Assembly (NCBI RefSeq): GCF_016802865.1 | Contig: NZ_JAEVHM010000032.1 | Coordinates: 1 to 42,531 of the forward strand | Source: Micromonospora parastrephiae | Lineage (GTDB): Bacteria; Actinomycetota; Actinomycetes; Mycobacteriales; Micromonosporaceae | Reading direction: 5' to 3' | Length of the DNA stretch: 42,531 nucleotides | In this document: positions 15,042-23,595 of the stretch, piece by piece | How positions within the stretch are numbered: the first letter of the stretch is position 1 | Layout of the letters: every line of letters begins with the position of its first letter | The notes under the pieces: model-generated | What the model saw: the letters and a program-made list of their open reading frames with translations, nothing else | Told to the model about the DNA's origin: nothing | Database searches by the model: none | Position numbers and translations under genes: made by a program

Positions 15042-15862
15042 CACCGGGACAGTAGCCGGTCCAGGTACACGGCCACTCCGTCGTCGTCGTTGCGCAGGGT
15101 CACCTCGTCGGCGGCGGCACGCACGGCGGGGTGCGCGTTGGCGACCGCCACCCGGGACCAGCCGGCCCACTCGAACATTGGCAGGTCGTTGGGCATGTCA
15201 CCGAAGACCAGGACGTCGGCCGGGTCCACCCCGAGGCTCTGCGCCACCACCGTCAGCCCGGTCGCCTTGTCCACACCCGGCGGGCAGATCTCGATGAAGC
15301 CGAGCCCGGCCTGGGTGAGTGTGGCGACCTGTGGCGAGATGATCCGGCGGGCCACCGCCAGCAACTCGTCCACGTGCTGGTCGGCGGTCCGGGCGAACGC
15401 CTTGATCACATCGCAGGAGAGGCATTCGTCACGGGTACGTGCCTCGAACCGGTCCTGGTAGGGCCAGCTCTCGTGGTAGTCCCCCCAGAGCGGGGCGTCG
15501 TGCTCGTCGGACGCTTCGACCATCACCGTCAGCGGGCCGACCTCGGCCTCCAGGTCGGTGAGCAGCCGAGCCAGCACCTCGGCGGGCAGCCGCTCGTCGC
15601 GGAGCACCACCGGGCCGCTCGGGTCGCTCTGGTCGACCACCCGGCCGCCGCCCGCCATCACCAGGAAATCGGCGGCGCGGATGTCGTTGCGGGTCAGCTC
15701 GGTCAACCGCGGGCCGCGTCCGGTCGCGCCGACCACCGGAATTCCGGCGGCCCGCACCCGGTCGAGCACCCCATGGGTGTACGCGGAGACGGTGTCGTCG
15801 CTGCGCACCAGCGTCCCGTCGAGGTCGGTCGCGATCAGCTTGGGTAGTCCCGGGCGGGTCAT
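15041..15862 (-). CDS. HAD-superfamily (Cof-type) phosphatase, tandem paralogue
   Basis: The 273-residue protein carries the same HAD motifs: IATDLDGTLVRSDD, VVGATGRGP, VIKAFAR and FGDMPNDLPMF, with a type IIB cap. ATG 15862 has GGAGGAACG upstream. The cap differs from that of the downstream paralogue (RDECLSCDVIKAF here), so substrates may differ. It is the first gene of the two-gene unit. Of the gap 15863-16040 I see only a weak GACCCG/CGGGTC inverted repeat near 16016, a possible terminator for the membrane protein gene. Confidence 0.9.
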   Translation of the reverse strand: MTRPGLPKLIATDLDGTLVRSDDTVSAYTHGVLDRVRAAGIPVVGATGRGPRLTELTRNDIRAADFLVMAGGGRVVDQSDPSGPVVLRDERLPAEVLARLLTDLEAEVGPLTVMVEASDEHDAPLWGDYHESWPYQDRFEARTRDECLSCDVIKAFARTADQHVDELLAVARRIISPQVATLTQAGLGFIEICPPGVDKATGLTVVAQSLGVDPADVLVFGDMPNDLPMFEWAGWSRVAVANAHPAVRAAADEVTLRNDDDGVAVYLDRLLSR

Positions 15863-16040
15863 CGTTCCTCCTTCGCCCGCCGCCGTCGCAGCCTGCCGTA
15901 CCGTTCTGATGTCGAGACCCAGCGTGACGGCGGGCAGCAACCGTACCTCGGGGGCCGGGTCGCAACTATGGCTTCCAGGCGAATCGGGCACCAACGACCG
16001 GCGCCCGTCGGGTGGACCCGACCTCCGCGCGGGTCGCCGC

Positions 16041-16775
16041 TCAGGCGGGGTGTTCCGGGCGGGCGAACGGTGTGGCCGAGGTGACCGTCAGGTCGGCCGG
16101 CGCCGGCAGGCCATCCTCCGCCTCGACCGGGTCGCGCTGCCGGCGGCGCCAGCCCCACCCCGCCGACGCGTCCCCGGCCTCCTCGTCGTCCACCGGCGCG
16201 GACGGCGCCAACCGCAGGGCGGCCGCGAACAGGACGCAGGCGACGAACGCCATCACCAGACCGCGGCCGTACTCGGCCCGGAAACCGTCCTGCGGCGAGT
16301 AGAAGAAGTTCCGCTGGCCGGGGTCGTTGAGCGTCGCCGTGGCCGCGACCAGCAACGCCAGCAGCGCACCGGCCAGGGTGAGCCCGACCAGCCGGGCGTT
16401 CTGCCGGACCGCCGCCGTGCCCCGCAGCGCCAGTGCCACGGCGCAGACCAGGACGAGCAGCCCGACCAGGTAGCCCACGCCGAAACCGCCGATCTCGGAC
16501 ACGCCGGCCGGTACCTCGATCGAGCTGGTCCCCTCGGGGCCACCGTTGGGCAGGGTCATGACCAGCCACTCGCCGACCATCGACGCGACACCGGCGACCG
16601 CGCCGAGCCCGGCGGCCAGCAGCGGCAGCCGAGGATCCCGGGTGAGACCGGTCAGGGACCGGCGCAACCGCCGGGCCGGGGCCGGGGCCGGGGCCGGATC
16701 GTCGGCACCCCACTCGATCACGGCCGGGCCGTCGGATCGGTCGCCCTGCCGGGGAATCGGCAGTTCCTCGGACAT
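16041..16775 (-). CDS. Membrane protein of unknown function (DUF2567-like)
   Basis: The 244-residue protein has a hydrophilic, Ala/Pro-rich N-terminus (about 1-45, with APAPAPARR). Four hydrophobic segments follow at about 50-72, 98-118, 126-146 and 168-190. The C-terminal tail is long and charged (DDEEAGDASAGWGWRRRQ). The loop NFFYSPQDGFRAEYGRGL between segments 3 and 4 is well defined. This resembles actinobacterial DUF2567 membrane proteins, whose role is unknown. It is divergent from osmC. Confidence 0.6.
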   Translation of the reverse strand: MSEELPIPRQGDRSDGPAVIEWGADDPAPAPAPARRLRRSLTGLTRDPRLPLLAAGLGAVAGVASMVGEWLVMTLPNGGPEGTSSIEVPAGVSEIGGFGVGYLVGLLVLVCAVALALRGTAAVRQNARLVGLTLAGALLALLVAATATLNDPGQRNFFYSPQDGFRAEYGRGLVMAFVACVLFAAALRLAPSAPVDDEEAGDASAGWGWRRRQRDPVEAEDGLPAPADLTVTSATPFARPEHPA

Positions 16776-16893
16776 CGGCCATCCCTCCGCCGGTCACGGG
16801 CCTGCGTCGAATCATGGCACAGTCGGCTGCCCGTGACGGGGATCGCAGGGCGGGCGTCGGTGCCGGTCGGTCGCCCGGCCGTCCCGTTTCCGC

Positions 16894-16899
16894 TAGCGT
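16894..16899 (+). promoter_or_regulatory. -10 box TAGCGT before osmC
   Basis: TAGCGT is seven bases before ATG 16907. No ribosome site lies between, so the transcript is probably leaderless. Confidence 0.45.
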
Positions 16900-16906
16900 T
16901 CTGCTC

Positions 16907-17338
16907 ATGCCAATCCGTACCGCTTCAGCACAATGGCAGGGCAACCTCACCGAGGGCTCCGGCACCGTCCGCACCGGTAAGGGCGGCCTGTCGGGCAACT
17001 ACTCCTTCAAGTCGCGCTTCGAGGAGGGCGAGGGCACCAACCCCGAGGAGCTGATCGCCGCCGCGCACTCCGCCTGCTTCTCGATGGCGTTCTCCAAGGC
17101 CCTCGCCGACGCCGGCTCGACGCCCACCTCGGTCGAGACCACCGCCAAGGTCCACCTGGACAAGACCGACGCCGGGATGACCGTGACCCGGATCGAGTTG
17201 GAGACCGTCGGCCAGGTGCCGGGGATCGACGACGCGGAGTTCCAGAAGCTCGCCGAGGCCGCCAAGGCCAACTGCCCGATCTCCCGTCTGCTCTCGCCGG
17301 GCGCCGAGATCACCCTCACCGCGCGCCTGGCCTCCTGA
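16907..17338 (+). CDS. osmC: OsmC-family thiol peroxidase
   Basis: The 143-residue protein reduces organic hydroperoxides in the cytoplasm. The peroxidatic Cys57 is in AAAHSACFSMAF and the resolving Cys123 in AKANCPISRLL. The glutamates of NPEELIAAA sit next to the active site. The length matches OsmC rather than Ohr, and the protein is soluble. The gene stands alone between a divergent membrane protein and a hairpin terminator. Confidence 0.92.
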   Translation: MPIRTASAQWQGNLTEGSGTVRTGKGGLSGNYSFKSRFEEGEGTNPEELIAAAHSACFSMAFSKALADAGSTPTSVETTAKVHLDKTDAGMTVTRIELETVGQVPGIDDAEFQKLAEAAKANCPISRLLSPGAEITLTARLAS

Positions 17339-17361
17339 GCCGGACGACCCCACACACCGCA

Positions 17362-17418
17362 CGTTCACGGAAAGGAACTCCCGCCCGATCACGGGCGGCC
17401 GCTCCCTTTCCGTGAACG
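17362..17418. terminator. Long hairpin after osmC
   Basis: Outer arms CGTTCACGGAAAGG and CCTTTCCGTGAACG pair perfectly. An inner CGCCCG/CGGGCG stem around ATCA extends the structure with some bulging. It stands between osmC and the metallopeptidase gene and is a plausible osmC terminator. Confidence 0.75.
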
Positions 17419-17487
17419 CGCGGATCCCGGCCACGGCCGTTCAACAGCTCCGGGCCGGGCGCCGCCGCGTCGGGCACAATGGGCGAG

Positions 17488-17841
17488 GTGCCGGTGGAGA
17501 TGAGCCGTGAGCGCTTCGAGGAGTTGGTCGGCGAAGCCCTCGACGAGGTGCCCGAGGAACTGCTCGGCGTGATGAACAACGTGGTCATCCTGGTCGAGGA
17601 CGACCCACCACCGGGCGACTCCGACCTGCTCGGCCTCTACGAGGGGCACGCGCTCACCGATCGCGGCTGGGACTACTCCGGCGTGCTACCGGACCGGATC
17701 TTCATCTACCGCCGTCCGATCCTGCGCATCTGCGACAGCGACGAGGACGTCATCGACGAGGTGGCGGTGACCGTGGTGCACGAGATCGCCCACCACTTCG
17801 GCATCGACGACGCGCGACTGCACGCGCTGGGCTGGGGCTGA
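17488..17841 (+). CDS. Small zinc metallopeptidase family protein
   Basis: The 117-residue cytoplasmic protein has the zincin motif VVHEIAHHFGIDD, with H98, E99, H102 and D108 as likely zinc ligands and base. The region before it (LLGLYEGHALTDRGWDYSGVLPDRIFIYRRPI) is typical of the short metallopeptidase family found across Actinobacteria. Its substrate is unknown. GTG 17488 is chosen because CACAAT lies seven bases upstream, fitting a leaderless start. ATG 17479 and ATG 17500 are in frame. Nothing suggests export. Confidence 0.85.
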   Translation: MPVEMSRERFEELVGEALDEVPEELLGVMNNVVILVEDDPPPGDSDLLGLYEGHALTDRGWDYSGVLPDRIFIYRRPILRICDSDEDVIDEVAVTVVHEIAHHFGIDDARLHALGWG

Positions 17842-17959
17842 ACCGGCCGCCGCACCGCCGAACCCGCCGCGCCGCCGCGCCGCTCAACCGATGGTCCGTG
17901 GTTGCCGTGGTCGCCTACCGTCGGTGCAGCGAACGCGACCCTATTCAGGAGGCCCTTAG

Positions 17960-18682
17960 ATGCGCAGCGAGCTGTTCTCCGCGGAGAATCTGGAGAAGGA
18001 GTCCGCGCAGCCCGGCATGCGGCTGCAGAACTCCAAGATGTTGAAGATCGAGCTCAACGGTGAGGCGATGGCCCGGGTCGGGTCGATGGTCGCCTACCAG
18101 GGCAACGTCCAGTTCCAGGCGCTGGGCTCGGGTGGGCTCGGCAAGTTCCTCAAGCAGAAGCTCACCGGCGAGGGCGTCCCCCTGATGAAGGTCTCCGGCC
18201 AGGGTGACGTCTTCCTCGCCGAGCTGGCCAAGGACGTGCACATCATCGACCTCGAGCCGGGCGACGCCCTCTCCATCAACGGCTCCAGCGTGCTCGCCTT
18301 CGACTCCACCCTCCAGTACGACATCAGGATGGTCGGCGGCGCCGGGATGGCGTCCTCGTCCGGTCTGTTCAACTGCGTGTTCAGCGGCCACGGCCGGATC
18401 GCCATCACCACCAGGGGCACCCCTGTGGTGCTCAACGTGGACGCGCCCACGTACGTCGACCCGCAGGCGGCGGTCTGCTGGTCGGCCAACCTCCAGACCG
18501 GCTACCACCGCCCTGAGCAGCTCGGCCTCGGCACGTTGCTCGGCCGTCGTACCGGCGAGTCGTTCACGATGAGCTTCGCCGGCCAGGGCTTCGTGGTGGT
18601 CCAGCCGTCCGAGGAGCCGCCGATCATGGGCAGCGGCCAGCAGCAGCAGGAGGGCGGTCTGCTCGGCGGTCTGCTGAGCTGA
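17960..18682 (+). CDS. AIM24 family protein
   Basis: The 240-residue protein is a duplicated beta-helix-like AIM24/TRAP-like fold. Typical parts are MLKIELNGEAMARVGSMVAYQGNVQF, FLAELAKDVHIIDLEPGDALSINGSSVLAFDS and the C-terminal TGESFTMSFAGQGFVVVQPSE. A disordered Gly/Gln tail (GSGQQQQEGGLLGGLLS) ends it. A strong AGGAGG site precedes ATG 17960. Bacterial members are cytosolic or secreted proteins of unknown function, sometimes next to vesicle or stress genes. No partner is evident here. Confidence 0.9.
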   Translation: MRSELFSAENLEKESAQPGMRLQNSKMLKIELNGEAMARVGSMVAYQGNVQFQALGSGGLGKFLKQKLTGEGVPLMKVSGQGDVFLAELAKDVHIIDLEPGDALSINGSSVLAFDSTLQYDIRMVGGAGMASSSGLFNCVFSGHGRIAITTRGTPVVLNVDAPTYVDPQAAVCWSANLQTGYHRPEQLGLGTLLGRRTGESFTMSFAGQGFVVVQPSEEPPIMGSGQQQQEGGLLGGLLS

Positions 18683-18689
18683 CCACGCC

Positions 18690-18727
18690 GGTGCGGGCGT
18701 TTCCCGGCGCACCGGGACGCCCGCACC
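18690..18727. terminator. Bidirectional hairpin between AIM24 and pheA
   Basis: Arms GGTGCGGGCGT and ACGCCCGCACC pair perfectly over 11 bases. They enclose a 16-base loop that can itself fold (CCCGG/CCGGG). The site lies between convergent genes. Confidence 0.8.
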
Positions 18728-18734
18728 CCTGCGG

Positions 18735-19691
18735 TCAGCTCAACTCGCCCGTGCGCAGCCGGGCCAGCCAGGCCGCCGCGTCGGCGTAGTCGACGTCGGA
18801 CAGGCCCGCCGGCGCCGGCACCGGCCGCTCAGCCGCCGCCTCGGTCCAGCGGTGCCGGGGGTACGAGCCCAGGAAGCGGACGTCGGCGCAGACCCGGCGC
18901 AGCCCCTGCAACGCCTCGCCCAGCCGTACGTCGGCCACGTGCCCGGTGCAGTCCAGGAAGAAGACGTACCGGCCCAGGGCCTCGCCGGTCGGCCGGGACT
19001 CGATCCTGGTCAGGTTGACCCCCCGGACGGCCAGCTCCATCAGCACCGACAGCAGCGCGCCGACCCGGTCGTGGGCGATGTAGACCGCGAGCGAGGTGAG
19101 ATCGTCGCCGGTCGGCGGCGGGGGCGGCCCCGGGCGGGAGACCAACGCGAACCGGGTCACCGCGTCGGGATGGTCGGCGATCTTGTCGGCGAGCACGGTG
19201 AGCCGGTGCCGGGTCGCCCCGATCGGCGCGCAGATCGCGGCGTCGTACTCGCCGGACCCGGCGCCGGCGGCCGCCGCACCGTTGGAGAGCACGTCCACCA
19301 CCACCGCGTCGGGCAGGTGGTCGCGCAGCCAGCCCCGGCACTGGTTGGACGCCTGCGGATGCGCCGCGACGACGCGGACCGAGGTCAGCGAGGTGCCCGG
19401 CCGGGCGCCGAGCACGAACTCCACCGGCAGGACCACCTCCCGGGTGATCACCAGTGGTTCGCCCTCGGCCATCTCGTCGAGGGTGACGCCCACCGCGCCG
19501 CCGATCGAGTTCTCCAGCGGCACCAGCGCGGCGTCCGCGTCCCCGGCCCGCACGTGGTCCAACGCCTCCCCGACGCTGCGGGCAGGCGTACGAGTGCCGC
19601 GTTCGGCGGCGGGGACGGTACGCAGGGCCTGCTCGGCGAAGGTGCCCTCCGGACCGAGGTAGACGAAGCGCGACGGTGGTGTTCCCGGCAT
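18735..19691 (-). CDS. pheA: Prephenate dehydratase
   Basis: The 318-residue enzyme converts prephenate to phenylpyruvate in phenylalanine synthesis. The N-terminal catalytic domain (about 1-185) has FVYLGPEGTFAEQAL, LVPLENSIGGAV, AAHPQASNQCRGWL and the catalytic TRF in AVTRFALVSRP. A C-terminal ACT domain (about 200-275) follows with GALLSVLMELAVRGVNLTRIESRP, where the ESRP motif binds the feedback inhibitor phenylalanine. No chorismate mutase domain is present, as usual in Actinobacteria. TAGGCT is seven bases before ATG 19691, so a leaderless start is likely. Confidence 0.95.
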   Translation of the reverse strand: MPGTPPSRFVYLGPEGTFAEQALRTVPAAERGTRTPARSVGEALDHVRAGDADAALVPLENSIGGAVGVTLDEMAEGEPLVITREVVLPVEFVLGARPGTSLTSVRVVAAHPQASNQCRGWLRDHLPDAVVVDVLSNGAAAAGAGSGEYDAAICAPIGATRHRLTVLADKIADHPDAVTRFALVSRPGPPPPPTGDDLTSLAVYIAHDRVGALLSVLMELAVRGVNLTRIESRPTGEALGRYVFFLDCTGHVADVRLGEALQGLRRVCADVRFLGSYPRHRWTEAAAERPVPAPAGLSDVDYADAAAWLARLRTGELS

Positions 19692-19698
19692 GTCGACC

Positions 19699-19704
19699 AG
19701 CCTA
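19699..19704 (-). promoter_or_regulatory. -10 box TAGGCT before pheA
   Basis: On the minus strand TAGGCT is seven bases before ATG 19691. It overlaps the last codons of the upstream lipoprotein gene, so pheA may be transcribed on its own. Confidence 0.4.
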
Positions 19705-20280
19705 CGCACCTGGTCCGATGACCGGGCCGGCGTCGCAGGCGAGCGTCCGGATCCCGGCCGGGCCGGTGGCGCGTACCTCGATGGTGCACACGTCGGTGCC
19801 GGCGGTGACCAGCTGCGGCGCGGCCGGTCGACCCCGGGTGACGACCTGGAGCTCCTCGTGCCCGGTCACCTCAAGGACCGTGTACTGCCATCCGGCGGCG
19901 CAGAGCGGCCCGGTGCGGACCTGGACCCGCACGTTGGGTGGAAGCACATGGGCCTGGCCGCGCAGCAGTTGCACCACCCGCTGTCCGGTCGGCCCGTTCC
20001 GGCAGGCCGTCGCGACCAGCCCGGCGTCCGGGGTGGCCGACGGCGTGTGGAACGGCGGGACGGACGGCGGCGCGGTGGTGGGCGTGGCGCCGGGAGTGCG
20101 CGTCGGGGCTGCCGTCGGGGCTCCGGTGCCGGTCGGCAGCGCGTCCGGGTCCCGTAGTTCGGGTGGGGCGCCGCAGCCGGTCAACGCGCCGATCGTGAGC
20201 AGCGCGAGCGCCGCCGGCAGCGCGGTGCGTGACATCGCCCGCGACGGGGTGGACGCGCGGCGGAGGGGGGTGAACGGCAC
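19702..20280 (-). CDS. Putative lipoprotein of unknown function
   Basis: The 192-residue protein has an Arg-containing N-region and a hydrophobic signal (LPAALALLTIGALTGC) with lipobox LTGC, so it is likely a surface lipoprotein. A disordered Thr/Pro/Ala linker follows (about 48-85). A small C-terminal domain (about 90-190) has four Cys residues (ATACRNGP, GPLCAAGW, TDVCTIEV, TLACDAGP) that could form two disulfides. GTG 20280 has GAGGAT upstream, as -10 box or ribosome site; ATG 20235 is an alternative. It is not similar to anything I can name. Confidence 0.75.
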   Translation of the reverse strand: MPFTPLRRASTPSRAMSRTALPAALALLTIGALTGCGAPPELRDPDALPTGTGAPTAAPTRTPGATPTTAPPSVPPFHTPSATPDAGLVATACRNGPTGQRVVQLLRGQAHVLPPNVRVQVRTGPLCAAGWQYTVLEVTGHEELQVVTRGRPAAPQLVTAGTDVCTIEVRATGPAGIRTLACDAGPVIGPGA

Positions 20281-20365
20281 GGGCCGATCCTCGGGACATC
20301 GGAGAATTTCTTCGCGGCCGGGGTGGCCGAGCCCATCGTAGGGGGAGCGGCCGTCCGGGTGAAGC

Positions 20366-20755
20366 TCAGCCGAGGATGCGGTGCCCGGCGCGCTCCAGCG
20401 CGGCCGTGCCCTCGGCCAGCCGGACGGCCGGCACCAGCACGTAGTCGGTGTCGAACGTGGAGAAGGTGACCACGCTGACCCGCGCCTCGGCGAGCGGGTC
20501 GACCAGCGCGGACAGGGTGCCGGTGCCGGCCAGGTCCGCCGGGCCGACGACCCGTAGGCAGCGCCACACGGTCTCCACCACGGCCTGCGCGGGCACCCGG
20601 TCGGTCGGGCAGATCACCGAGATCCCGTCGGCGGTCCAGCTCACGGTGACCACGTCGGCGCGGTCCAGCCCGTTCGACAGCTCGTCCGGCAGGGCGGCGT
20701 CGGCGGCCAACCGGCACACGGCGTACTCCCCCGGCAGCAGAGCGATATCGAGCAT
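20366..20755 (-). CDS. ACT-domain protein
   Basis: The 129-residue protein appears to have two ACT-like halves. The first is LLPGEYAVCRLAADAALPDEL with VVTVSWTADGISVICPTD. The second includes LAGTGTLSALVDPLAEARVSVVTFSTFDTDYVLV, similar to the CASTOR/ACT_7 type that binds amino acids such as arginine or lysine. It is probably a soluble amino acid sensor; its partner is unknown. The start is supported by TAGGGT six bases upstream. Confidence 0.8.
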   Translation of the reverse strand: MLDIALLPGEYAVCRLAADAALPDELSNGLDRADVVTVSWTADGISVICPTDRVPAQAVVETVWRCLRVVGPADLAGTGTLSALVDPLAEARVSVVTFSTFDTDYVLVPAVRLAEGTAALERAGHRILG

Positions 20756-20761
20756 GAGGGC

Positions 20762-20767
20762 ACCCTA
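20762..20767 (-). promoter_or_regulatory. -10 box TAGGGT before the ACT-domain gene
   Basis: TAGGGT lies six bases before ATG 20755 on the minus strand, without a ribosome site. Confidence 0.4.
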
Positions 20768-20830
20768 CGGTCTCGGTACCGACCGGCCCCAGCATTGCCG
20801 CGTGCGGCGAACGACACACTCCGCCGCAGG

Positions 20831-21289
20831 TCAGACCTCGGAGAAGAAGGTGAGGGAGCCGGCCACCGCGCCGTCCGCGTGCACCGGCGTGGAGATCGCG
20901 TCGACGGTCGCGTCGGAGCTGTCCGCCGAGGCGGCCTGCACCCGGAGCAGCCCGCGGGCGAGCCGACCGGAGGAGAGCGCCAGCAGGGGCGGGATCTTGT
21001 CGATCTCGGCCTCGGTCAGCTCGCCCCGGTTGGCGGTGAAGTCGAGCAGGCGCAGCCCGCCGTCGAGCAGCGGCCGCCCGATCAGGCCGTCCGGCTCGCC
21101 CAGGCAGAGCAGCTCGCAGCCGGCCGTGGAGATCGCCACCACCCGGGTGTCGGCGTCGATCAGCAGGCAGGGCTCGTCTGCGCGGCACACCGTCGAGGAC
21201 CACTGGCCGAAGTTGTCGAGCTCCGGCTCTGTCGAGGCCCGCGCCGATGGCACGAACACTTCCGAGAGCGAAAGTTCGACGTGGGCCAC
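20831..21289 (-). CDS. PAS-domain protein
   Basis: The 152-residue soluble protein opens MAHVELSLSEVFVPSARAS and has a PAS-like core (about 30-140) with PCLLIDADTRVVAISTAGCELLCL and GLIGRPLLDGGLRLLDF. It ends in strand-forming VHADGAVAGSLTFFSEV. No kinase, HTH or other output domain is attached, so it may sense a ligand and act on a separate partner. GTG 21289 is chosen because AGGAGG stands at the right distance. A longer form from 21322 would include the ribosome site and is unlikely. Confidence 0.8.
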   Translation of the reverse strand: MAHVELSLSEVFVPSARASTEPELDNFGQWSSTVCRADEPCLLIDADTRVVAISTAGCELLCLGEPDGLIGRPLLDGGLRLLDFTANRGELTEAEIDKIPPLLALSSGRLARGLLRVQAASADSSDATVDAISTPVHADGAVAGSLTFFSEV

Positions 21290-21458
21290 CGAGCCTCCTA
21301 TGTACACCGACGGACTGTCCACGCTAGCGGGTCGCCGACAGAACCACCGAGCGCACCGGGTCGCCGACCGCTCCGACTCAACGAAGGCGACCGGTGACGG
21401 GCGCGGGAGCCGGTGGGGTGAACGGGGGGACCGGAGCCGCGTGGCGTCGCCGGTGACG

Positions 21459-22199
21459 TTACCGGCGGTGGGCCGGCTTGTCAGCGGCCGTTCGGCCCTC
21501 CTCGTACCACCGGTAGTCGGCCGTTGGACGGTACGTGCCGTTCAGCCAGGTCCCGGGGTGCTGTGCGACCCGGGACAACTTCTCGGCGGTGGCCGGGCTG
21601 ATCCGGCTGCCGCCGGCCACGAGGAGCCGGTCCAACTCCCGGTGGGTGGCCATCAGACAGTCCTTCGGCAGGCCGTAGACGCTGATCACGCCGGAGCCGA
21701 CGAACGTCAGCACCGGGGTGACCGGGACGGGCAGCCCCACGGCGTCGGACAGGGCCTTGCTGGCACGCTTGGCGTCCCGGCGGGCCTCGGCCACGTACGG
21801 CGGCCGCTTGCCGTTGATCTGTACGACGTCCCCGGCGACGAGCACGCGGGCCCGGCCGTGGTCGGCGATGGTCACCGCGAACAGGCCACTCGGACCGATG
21901 GCGAGGAACCCGGCCCGCTCGTCCTGGGTGCGGTCGAGCAGGACGTCCGTCACGTCGGTGCGGGGCCACTCGATGACGTGCCAGGCTGGCCCGAGATGGT
22001 CGAGTTGGCCCAGCGCCCGAGCCCCGGCCGCCTCCAGCCGACGGGCACCCCGCTCGGCCCGACGACGGCGGGCCCATTCGAGCGGTGTCGGACGGACCGG
22101 TGCGAGAGCCCCGGGCGACTCGACGCGGGGGTGGGGCACCGCGACGGGCGGCAGTGCCCGAGCGGACGGTACGGCTCGTCGTGCGGGAAAGACAGTCAT
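21459..22199 (-). CDS. NERD-domain (nuclease-related) protein
   Basis: The 246-residue protein has a basic, disordered N-terminus, an Arg/Ala-rich helix (EWARRRRAERGARRLE) and a NERD-like core (about 70-190). The core contains HVIEWPRTDVTDVLLDRT, GFLAIGPSGLFAVTIADHGRARVLVAGDVVQINGKRP, RDAKRASKALSDAVGLPV and TPVLTFVGSG. NERD domains are restriction-endonuclease-like. The usual catalytic Asp/Lys pattern is weak here (the D of a canonical DHVVVGPxGVFVIDTK motif is not obvious), so nuclease activity is doubtful. ATG 22199 has GGAGG upstream. Confidence 0.75.
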   Translation of the reverse strand: MTVFPARRAVPSARALPPVAVPHPRVESPGALAPVRPTPLEWARRRRAERGARRLEAAGARALGQLDHLGPAWHVIEWPRTDVTDVLLDRTQDERAGFLAIGPSGLFAVTIADHGRARVLVAGDVVQINGKRPPYVAEARRDAKRASKALSDAVGLPVPVTPVLTFVGSGVISVYGLPKDCLMATHRELDRLLVAGGSRISPATAEKLSRVAQHPGTWLNGTYRPTADYRWYEEGRTAADKPAHRR

Positions 22200-22289
22200 C
22201 GCGACCTCCGGCAAAAGGTCCCTCGAAGTTATGTCCTCACTACCCTACGTTGCCACTCCCGGTGTTCGGCAAGCCGGAGCGCCGGAGTG

Positions 22290-22320
22290 ACTGTGGATGA
22301 ATGCCATATTCATCCACAGT
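22290..22320. promoter_or_regulatory. Perfect palindrome upstream of arginine deiminase, ARG-box-like
   Basis: Arms ACTGTGGATGAAT and ATTCATCCACAGT are exact reverse complements over 13 bases around GCCAT. The inner part TGAAT-5-ATTCA resembles the ArgR box (TGAAT-4-ATTCA) with one extra spacer base. The outer part also resembles two opposed DnaA boxes (TCATCCACA). It is centred 58 bases before the arcA GTG and 31 bases before its -10 box. A repressor or activator site for arginine control is likely but unproven. Confidence 0.65.
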
Positions 22321-22350
22321 TCTTTTCTCGGATGCCGCCAAACCCTGCCC

Positions 22351-22356
22351 TACGCT
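22351..22356 (+). promoter_or_regulatory. -10 box TACGCT before arginine deiminase
   Basis: TACGCT is six bases before GTG 22363, consistent with a leaderless mRNA. The palindrome at 22290-22320 lies just upstream of the expected -35 region. Confidence 0.45.
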
Positions 22357-22362
22357 GCGGGA

Positions 22363-23580
22363 GTGACCAACTACGTCGACAGTGAGGTCGGCCGGCTCGG
22401 TACCGTCCTGCTGCACCGGCCCGGCCCGGAACTGGCCCGGCTCACCCCCCGCAACAACGACTCGCTCCTGTTCGACGCGATCCCCTGGGTGGGACGCGCC
22501 CAGGAGGAGCACGACGCGTTCGCCGCCGCGCTGCGCGAACGCGGCGTCGAGGTGCTCTACCTGGCGACCCTGCTGACCGAGACGCTGGCCGTCGCGGACG
22601 CCCGAGCCGAACTCACCGAGCAGGTGCTGCGTTCCCGGCGGCTCGGCGACACCCTGCGCGCCCGCGTCGCCGACCACCTCTCCTACCTCGACCCGGCCGC
22701 CCTGGCCGACGTGCTCACCGCCGGGCTGGCCCACGAGGAACTGCGGATCAGCTCGGAACGGCCGGGCGGGTTGGTCTACACCCTGATGGACAGGCACGAA
22801 TTCGTCATCGACCCCCTGCCCAACCTGCTGTTCACCCGGGACTCGTCGCTGTGGATCGGCGACCGGGTCGGGGTCACCAGCCTCGCCATGCCGGCCCGCC
22901 GCCGCGAGACGACCCTCACCGACGCCATCTACCGCCACCACCCGCGCTTCGCCGGCACCGAGTTCGTCTACCGGCCACACCTGGAGCACCTGGAGGGCGG
23001 GGACGTCCTGCTGCTCGCCCCCGGGGTGCTGGCCATCGGCGTCGGCGAGCGAACCACCCCGGCCGGAGCGGAACGCCTCGGTCGGCAGGTCTTCGCCGCC
23101 GGGCTGGCCCACACCATCCTGGTGGTGCCGATCGCCCAGCAACGCGCCACCATGCACCTGGACACCGTCTGCACGATGGTCGACGCCGACGCCGTGCTGA
23201 TGTATCCCAACATCGCCAGCACGCTCTCCGCGTACACCGTGATCGCCGGCACGGACGGCGAGGACCCGCGGGTGGGCGGCCCGGCGCCGTTCCTGCGGGC
23301 CGCCGCCGACGCGATGGACCTGGACCAGCTCCGGGTCATCGACACCGGGCTGGACCCGGTCACCGCCGAACGCGAACAGTGGGACGACGGCAACAACACC
23401 CTCGCCCTGGCGCCCCGGCTCTGCGTCGGCTACGAACGCAACACCGAGACCAACGCCCAGCTGGAGCGGGCCGGCATCGAGGTGATCCCGATCGCCGGAT
23501 CGGAGCTGGGCTCCGGCCGGGGCGGCCCCCGCTGCATGTCCTGCCCGATCACCCGCGACCCGCTGCCCGTCGCCGGGTGA
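22363..23580 (+). CDS. arcA: Arginine deiminase
   Basis: The 405-residue enzyme hydrolyses arginine to citrulline and ammonia. Family motifs in order: [70 protein letters not shown] (catalytic His/Asp) and GGPRCMSCP, with the nucleophile Cys at about 391. The length is normal. Neither ornithine carbamoyltransferase nor carbamate kinase lies beside it, so this is not a full ADI operon. The palindromic site upstream and the dimethylargininase 11 kb away suggest arginine-responsive control. It converges with DUF5926, with 15 bases between stops. Confidence 0.95.
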   Translation: MTNYVDSEVGRLGTVLLHRPGPELARLTPRNNDSLLFDAIPWVGRAQEEHDAFAAALRERGVEVLYLATLLTETLAVADARAELTEQVLRSRRLGDTLRARVADHLSYLDPAALADVLTAGLAHEELRISSERPGGLVYTLMDRHEFVIDPLPNLLFTRDSSLWIGDRVGVTSLAMPARRRETTLTDAIYRHHPRFAGTEFVYRPHLEHLEGGDVLLLAPGVLAIGVGERTTPAGAERLGRQVFAAGLAHTILVVPIAQQRATMHLDTVCTMVDADAVLMYPNIASTLSAYTVIAGTDGEDPRVGGPAPFLRAAADAMDLDQLRVIDTGLDPVTAEREQWDDGNNTLALAPRLCVGYERNTETNAQLERAGIEVIPIAGSELGSGRGGPRCMSCPITRDPLPVAG

Positions 23581-23595
23581 GCGGGATGGCCGCGC

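Noticed and set aside
20448..22385. A 645-codon plus-strand frame
   Set aside because: It crosses three convincing minus-strand genes (ACT, PAS, NERD) and has low-complexity content.
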